27,399 nt of DNA from JBOHSA01 sp050732995 (GTDB lineage: Bacteria > Gemmatimonadota > Gemmatimonadetes > Gemmatimonadales > GWC2-71-9): the NCBI GenBank assembly GCA_050732995.1, contig JBOHSA010000008.1, positions 1 to 27,399 on the forward strand, read 5' to 3'. Position 1 is the first letter of the stretch. Each line of letters starts with the position of its first letter. A program made the position numbers and the translations under genes. Below, one piece after another: positions 23,181 through 27,399 of the stretch. Below the pieces are notes generated by a model. That model searched no databases, was not told the DNA's origin, and saw only the letters and a program-made list of their open reading frames with translations.

Positions 23181-26071
23181 TAGTTAAACCCGAAAAAGAA
23201 GTCCACGAACTTGGTCCCGTGCGCTCGGGCAGGCAAATCATAGGCCCGCAGGTCGCCGCGGTGGAAGCGGTAGCCGGTGTCGAGCCGGAGCACGAGTGGC
23301 GGTCCAACCGGCATGCGCAGCCCGAGACCGGCGCTGCCCAGCACGTCTCGGGCGCGCGTGTCCACCGTCCAGGCGCGCCCCAGATCCGCGAACAGCGCGC
23401 CCTGCACCCCGGGGAACCGCGCGACGCCGAACGGGAAGCCGACGGACAGGAAGTCGGTGATCGGGAACCGCCACTCGGCATTGACCATCCACGCGCGGGT
23501 GCCGGCGACGTAGCCGTACAGCGGGTAGCCGCGCAGCGCCCAGGATCCGCCGATGTTGACCCGGCGCGGTCGCTCGCCGCCGGCGTAGTAGCCTAGGACC
23601 CGCACGGCCACGGCGCTGCGCAGCGAGGTGCGGACGTACTTGCGGACGTCGGCGGCCGCGATCCAGGAATCGAACCGGCCGTGGGTCAGGTCGTTCACCA
23701 GGCCACCGGTGAGGTTGTAGCGCTCGCCGTCGATCGGGCCCGTCGCGAGCCACAAGGCGTTGTCCTTCACGTAGCTCACGAAGTTCGAGGCCAGCCACGC
23801 GACCCGGCGCGGCTCGGTGGCCTCGGTCGCTTCGAGATCGAACCGGTCGGAGCGTTCCAGGCGGTACTCCCCTTCGAGTCGTTTGAACCGGGTCAACGGG
23901 TAGCGCAGCTGCGCGAAGGCGCCGACCGAGGTCTCGCTGAACACAGTGCTGAAGTCGCCCTCGTAGAACAGGCCGCGCAGCCGGAACGCCCCCACGCCCC
24001 AGTTCAGGCGCCGCGACTGGTTCAGGTACAGCACGGTGCCGTTGAGGTTGTCGAGCAGGTTGCCGCCGCCGCCCGGCCCGCGCCCGATCCCCTGAAACGA
24101 CGAAATCCCCAGCACCACCATGTGGTCGGACAAGAGGTCGCTGAACAGGAAGACGGCGCCCTGGGCCGAGCCGATGCCCGGCGCGACGAGCGCCTCCCCG
24201 GTCGCGAACTCGAGTGTGAAGTTGCGCTCGTAGGGGGACGCGTCGGCCCGGGCGTAGTGCGGATCGGCCAGCTCGACCCACGTCCATTCGGGCGGCGCGC
24301 GCTCGGCCGCCAGCGCGATAGTGGCTTCCGCGGCGGCCGGTCCGCCGTCCGGCGGCGAGCGCGTCAGGTAGATGTCGAAGCTCAGATCGGCGAATCCCCC
24401 GAACAACAGCGCCCCCCCTCCCCCCCCCTCCCCCTCCCCGTCCGGCCCCGCCACCCATTGGGGGTCGAACGCCCCACCCAGCGTGTTGGTCTCGCGCCGG
24501 CCCGTGCCCGTCGTGTCGATGGAGTAGATCTGGGGCGTGCCGTCGCGGTCGCTCGAGAAATAGACCCGGCCCGTGGCGGCGGACCAGCGCGGGGCGTCGT
24601 CCCGCCAGTCGCCGTAGGTGAGGTAGTCGATGGTCCCCGAGCCGAGATCGAGCCGGAACAGGTTCCGCCCGCCGCCCGGCCCGAACGCGGTCCGGTCGGA
24701 GGAGAAGACGACGACGCGGCCGTCGGGACTGAGCGTCGGATCGAGATCCTCGTAGCGGTCCGACGTGAGCCGCTCGAGCCGGCCGTCGGCGAGCCAGAGC
24801 CGATAGAGATCGGAGTACCCCGACACCGAGAGGCCGCTGAACACGACGCTCTTGCCGTCCGGCGCCCAGGCGGGCGACAGTAGCGAGACGAGCCCGGGAA
24901 ACTGATACCGGCCCACGACCGCGCGCTGCGGCAGGCTCCAGAAGAACAAGGCGTCGCGGTCGAAGTAGCGGCTACTGAACACCACGATGCCGTCGGGAGG
25001 GGGACTCACGTCGATCCGCGACGTGAAGAAATGGAACGACTCGAACTCCTCGGTGCGCTCTCCCTTCACCACGGCCCGCTCCCGGCCGCCGGCGAACGCG
25101 CGGGCATAGATGTCGGTGTAGCCGCGCGACGGCGAGAAGTACAGCACGGTGTCCCGGTAGGCGACGGGCTTGATCGCGAGCGTGGCGAGGCGCTCGGCCG
25201 TGAGCGCCAGCGGCCGGGCTCCGTCGCGGGCCACGGTCGGGTAGTAGTGCTGCCGCATCCAGTGCTGCCACTCCTCGGACAACCGGTCGAGCGTGCGCCC
25301 GTAGACCCGCTCGACGGCGTCCTCGAAGCTCGGGTACTTCCACAGGTCCCGAAACAGCTGACCGATGCGCCATTCGCCGTAGGCGCCGGCGAGATAGCGC
25401 TGGATGCTGCCGCCCACCGGATAGACGAGGCCCCCGCCGGTGTAGGTGAGCTCGCGCAGGGCCGGGAGCCGTCCCCGGACGGTCAGGTCGCGCAGGACCA
25501 TGTCGTCGCGCGAATCCTCGCCGCTCGAGAAGAACTCGGCGAGCCCCTCGCTCCACCACAGCGGCACCGCCGCGTGGCGCAGCCGCGGATAGCGGGAGAA
25601 CACCTCGCTTTCCAGGCTGAGCTGGAACACGTGCACCAGCTCGTGCCGGATCGTGTGGCGGAAGGCGGCGTAGCCGCCGTTGAACGGCAGGGCCACGCGG
25701 CGCTTCTGGAACTCCGTCACGCCGAGCAACCCTTCGGGCGGCACGAAGGGCAGGATGTTGGTCTGCTCGAAATCGGTATGCGAGGCGTAAATGATCAGGG
25801 GGATCCGGCGGGCCACGGCGTGGCCGAAGCGCGCCTCGAGCACGCGGTAGCTCTCCTCGGCGTACGCCAGGGCCACCCGCCCGAGCTCTTCTTCCTCGGG
25901 ATAGTAGTAGAGATCGACGTGCTCGCCGCGCAGCACGCGCCAGTCGAAGCCGCGGTACTGGATCTTGTTCTGTCCGAAGTACCCGAACTGGGCGGCGAGA
26001 GGCGTGGCGCCCACCAGGAGCGCCGCGACCCAGGCTCCGCAAGAGCATCTCCGGCGGTTCCCGGGACTCAC
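23177..26071 (-). CDS. Gluzincin peptidase - PD40 propeller - Omp85/BamA-like barrel fusion
   Basis: The product is 964 residues with a signal peptide (1-28, ending PLAAQ). Residues about 30-280 form a peptidase MA-type domain with HELVH (143-147) and SEGLAEFF (174-181), giving two His and a Glu as zinc ligands. Residues about 300-580 are a TolB-like propeller (WAPDGKSVVFS, LSPDGRVVVFSSD, YFSSDRDG). Residues about 610-964 are a beta-barrel with the Omp85-type GGSWALRGYP (841-850) and a C-terminal aromatic end (FFFGFNY). It is probably an outer-membrane protein whose soluble parts face the periplasm. GTG 26071 overlaps the upstream stop (GTGA). A C-rich stretch (24412-24439) encodes Glu/Gly residues in the propeller. 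Function is unknown; a protease or assembly role is inference. Confidence 0.88.
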   Translation of the reverse strand: MSPGNRRRCSCGAWVAALLVGATPLAAQFGYFGQNKIQYRGFDWRVLRGEHVDLYYYPEEEELGRVALAYAEESYRVLEARFGHAVARRIPLIIYASHTDFEQTNILPFVPPEGLLGVTEFQKRRVALPFNGGYAAFRHTIRHELVHVFQLSLESEVFSRYPRLRHAAVPLWWSEGLAEFFSSGEDSRDDMVLRDLTVRGRLPALRELTYTGGGLVYPVGGSIQRYLAGAYGEWRIGQLFRDLWKYPSFEDAVERVYGRTLDRLSEEWQHWMRQHYYPTVARDGARPLALTAERLATLAIKPVAYRDTVLYFSPSRGYTDIYARAFAGGRERAVVKGERTEEFESFHFFTSRIDVSPPPDGIVVFSSRYFDRDALFFWSLPQRAVVGRYQFPGLVSLLSPAWAPDGKSVVFSGLSVSGYSDLYRLWLADGRLERLTSDRYEDLDPTLSPDGRVVVFSSDRTAFGPGGGRNLFRLDLGSGTIDYLTYGDWRDDAPRWSAATGRVYFSSDRDGTPQIYSIDTTGTGRRETNTLGGAFDPQWVAGPDGEGEGGGGGALLFGGFADLSFDIYLTRSPPDGGPAAAEATIALAAERAPPEWTWVELADPHYARADASPYERNFTLEFATGEALVAPGIGSAQGAVFLFSDLLSDHMVVLGISSFQGIGRGPGGGGNLLDNLNGTVLYLNQSRRLNWGVGAFRLRGLFYEGDFSTVFSETSVGAFAQLRYPLTRFKRLEGEYRLERSDRFDLEATEATEPRRVAWLASNFVSYVKDNALWLATGPIDGERYNLTGGLVNDLTHGRFDSWIAAADVRKYVRTSLRSAVAVRVLGYYAGGERPRRVNIGGSWALRGYPLYGYVAGTRAWMVNAEWRFPITDFLSVGFPFGVARFPGVQGALFADLGRAWTVDTRARDVLGSAGLGLRMPVGPPLVLRLDTGYRFHRGDLRAYDLPARAHGTKFVDFFFGFNY

Positions 26072-27399
26072 CGGTGGATGCTCCGGATCCGCTCGCCCTG
26101 GGCGATCGCGGCGAGCACCGGGGTTCCCTGCACCACCCGGCCGAACACCGTGTAGATGCCGTCGAGGTGCGGCTGAGGGGAATGCGTGATGAAGAACTGG
26201 CTGCCGCCCGTATCGGGACCGTCGAGCGCCATGCCCATGGTACCTGTTTCGTAGCGCGCGGGGTTCACCTCGTCCCGCAGCACGAAGCCCGGTCCGCCCC
26301 AGCCGTCGCCCCGCGGGTCCCCGTCCTGCACGACGAAGTTGGGCACCACGCGGTGCCAGCGCGACCGGTCGAAGAAGCGGCGCTCGATGAGCGCGAGAAA
26401 CGCGGCGACGGTGAGCGGGGCCTCGCTCGGGAGCAATTCGATGACCAGGCTGCCGCGGTCGGTGTCGATCGTGAGGCGGGGCGCCGGGCGGCCCGCGAGC
26501 GCGGGGGCGAGCCACCGGCGCGCGATGTCGCGGTACTCCGCGACGCCGCGACCCGTGACGATCGGGCCCACCGGCCCCCACGACCCGGCGGCATCGGGGA
26601 GCCGCTCGGCGGCGAGCCGCCGGACGAGGTAGTCCTCGCTACGCGGCACGGTGCCAAGGAACCGGCTCGCCACCCCGAGGCGGCCGGCGGCGCTCGCGCC
26701 CGCGATCCGGGCCAGCGCCGCCAGGGCGGAGAGCCGCGCGTTGTTGAACGGATCGTGCGCGGCTCGGAGATACGCCTGGACCAGCGGGTCCACGTCTTCC
26801 GGGTCGGGATGGCGCGCGAGCAGATCGGCGGCCACGCTGCGGACGGCGGGGTCCGCGTGCGCCAGCAGCGCGCGGGCCCGCGGCAGCAGCGCCTCGTCGC
26901 TGTCGGGCTCGACGCGACCGAGCGCCTGCAGGGCCAGCGCCACGACCCGGCCGTCGGGGTCGTCGAGCAGCGCGTCGAGCCGGGTGCGGGCTTCGCTCCG
27001 GCTGTCCGAGGCGCCGAACGCCTCGGCGGCCACGCTGCGCCACCGCCAGTCCGGATCGCTCGCCAGCGCGTCCGCCGCCCCGAGGCCCGCGGCGCCCGCA
27101 GCCTCCGCCAAGCCGATCACCGCCTGACGCTTGACGGCGAACACGGCGCTGGTGAGGCGGCCCTGGAGGGCGCTCACCGCCGCGCCTCCGCCCAGCGCGC
27201 CGAGGGTCGTCTCCGCCTGGACCACGACACCGGGGTCCGCGTCGGTGAGGAGCGGCGCCACGGCGTGGGCGGCGCCCGAGTCGGCGTAGCTCGCGAGCGC
27301 GCGCAGGGCGTTGATCCGCACCAGCGGGTCTGGGTCGCGCAGCAGCGCGCCCAGCCGGCCGATCACCGCCCGCGGCTCCAGCCGCGCGCTGTCCACCAG
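26068..27399 (-). CDS. HEAT-repeat protein with C-terminal cyclophilin-type peptidyl-prolyl isomerase (N-terminus outside window)
   Basis: About 444 residues are visible, and the frame is open to the right edge, so the true start lies outside. The first 270 or so residues are HEAT-like helical repeats (LRDPDPLVRINALRALASYAD, LDDPDGRVVALALQALGRVEPD, LLAHADPAVRSVAADLLARH). The last 150 are a cyclophilin domain: WHRVVPNFVVQDGDPRGDG, GTMGMALDGPDTGGSQFFIT and HLDGIYTVFGRV hold the active-site Arg, Gln/Phe and the conserved GSQFF and HLDG. It would catalyse proline isomerisation; with its neighbours it may help fold outer-membrane proteins. Location cannot be judged without the N-terminus. The stop overlaps the next start by 4 bases. 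Confidence 0.9.
   Translation of the reverse strand: MVDSARLEPRAVIGRLGALLRDPDPLVRINALRALASYADSGAAHAVAPLLTDADPGVVVQAETTLGALGGGAAVSALQGRLTSAVFAVKRQAVIGLAEAAGAAGLGAADALASDPDWRWRSVAAEAFGASDSRSEARTRLDALLDDPDGRVVALALQALGRVEPDSDEALLPRARALLAHADPAVRSVAADLLARHPDPEDVDPLVQAYLRAAHDPFNNARLSALAALARIAGASAAGRLGVASRFLGTVPRSEDYLVRRLAAERLPDAAGSWGPVGPIVTGRGVAEYRDIARRWLAPALAGRPAPRLTIDTDRGSLVIELLPSEAPLTVAAFLALIERRFFDRSRWHRVVPNFVVQDGDPRGDGWGGPGFVLRDEVNPARYETGTMGMALDGPDTGGSQFFITHSPQPHLDGIYTVFGRVVQGTPVLAAIAQGERIRSIHR

Overview
The window is a GC-rich bacterial chromosome segment. Almost every gene reads leftward (minus strand), usually with overlapping or closely abutting neighbours. The 16S rRNA carries a canonical anti-Shine-Dalgarno 3' end. 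The proteins are those of a Gram-negative cell with a true outer membrane: TonB receptor, Omp85-type barrel, LptE-like and LolB-like lipoproteins, heptose adenylyltransferase. The style of the exported proteins (AQ-type signal peptides, PD40 propellers fused to other domains) and the 16S suggest Gemmatimonadota. That assignment is an inference from memory and was not tested by alignment.

Layout in the direction of transcription (right to left). (1) 27399-20437 is an envelope-biogenesis cluster: a HEAT-repeat/cyclophilin peptidyl-prolyl isomerase (cut by the window edge), a three-part gluzincin peptidase - PD40 propeller - Omp85-like barrel protein, a LolB/DUF4292-like lipoprotein, an LptE-like lipoprotein, a small one-helix membrane protein, the RfaE2 nucleotidyltransferase and the RdgB house-cleaning pyrophosphatase. 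(2) 20396-18132 holds the only rightward gene, a small lipoprotein, followed by tRNA-Pro(UGG), a sialidase-like lipoprotein and tRNA-Arg(UCU). (3) 18022-13162 is a trehalose cluster: a membrane-anchored trehalose-6-phosphate synthase with an extracytoplasmic sensor-like domain, trehalose-6-phosphatase and a GH15 trehalase/glucoamylase-type enzyme, all overlapping by 4 bases. (4) 13124-2081 is a seven-gene catabolic set: two class III aminotransferases, a two-subunit GctAB-type CoA-transferase, an exported P1/DmpA-type aminopeptidase, an exported PD40-PHP (CehA/McbA-like) hydrolase and a TonB-dependent receptor. (5) 2029-1 is the start of an rRNA operon: promoter, antitermination modules, 16S, a short spacer without tRNA genes, and the first bases of 23S.

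The most interesting unit is region 4. Read together, the genes describe outer-membrane uptake, periplasmic amide or peptide hydrolysis by an N-terminal-nucleophile aminopeptidase of the family that can release beta-amino acids, cytoplasmic transamination, and activation of the resulting oxo-acid to a CoA ester. This fits a pathway for beta-amino acid or omega-amino acid containing compounds, but the substrate is not shown by the sequence. Two domain fusions also deserve attention: the sensor-GT20 trehalose synthase and the peptidase-propeller-Omp85 protein. The rRNA operon has two boxB-boxA-boxC-like modules, one in the leader and one in the spacer. No CRISPR array, insertion sequence, phage gene or plasmid origin was seen. 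No gene-free stretch exceeds 300 bases.
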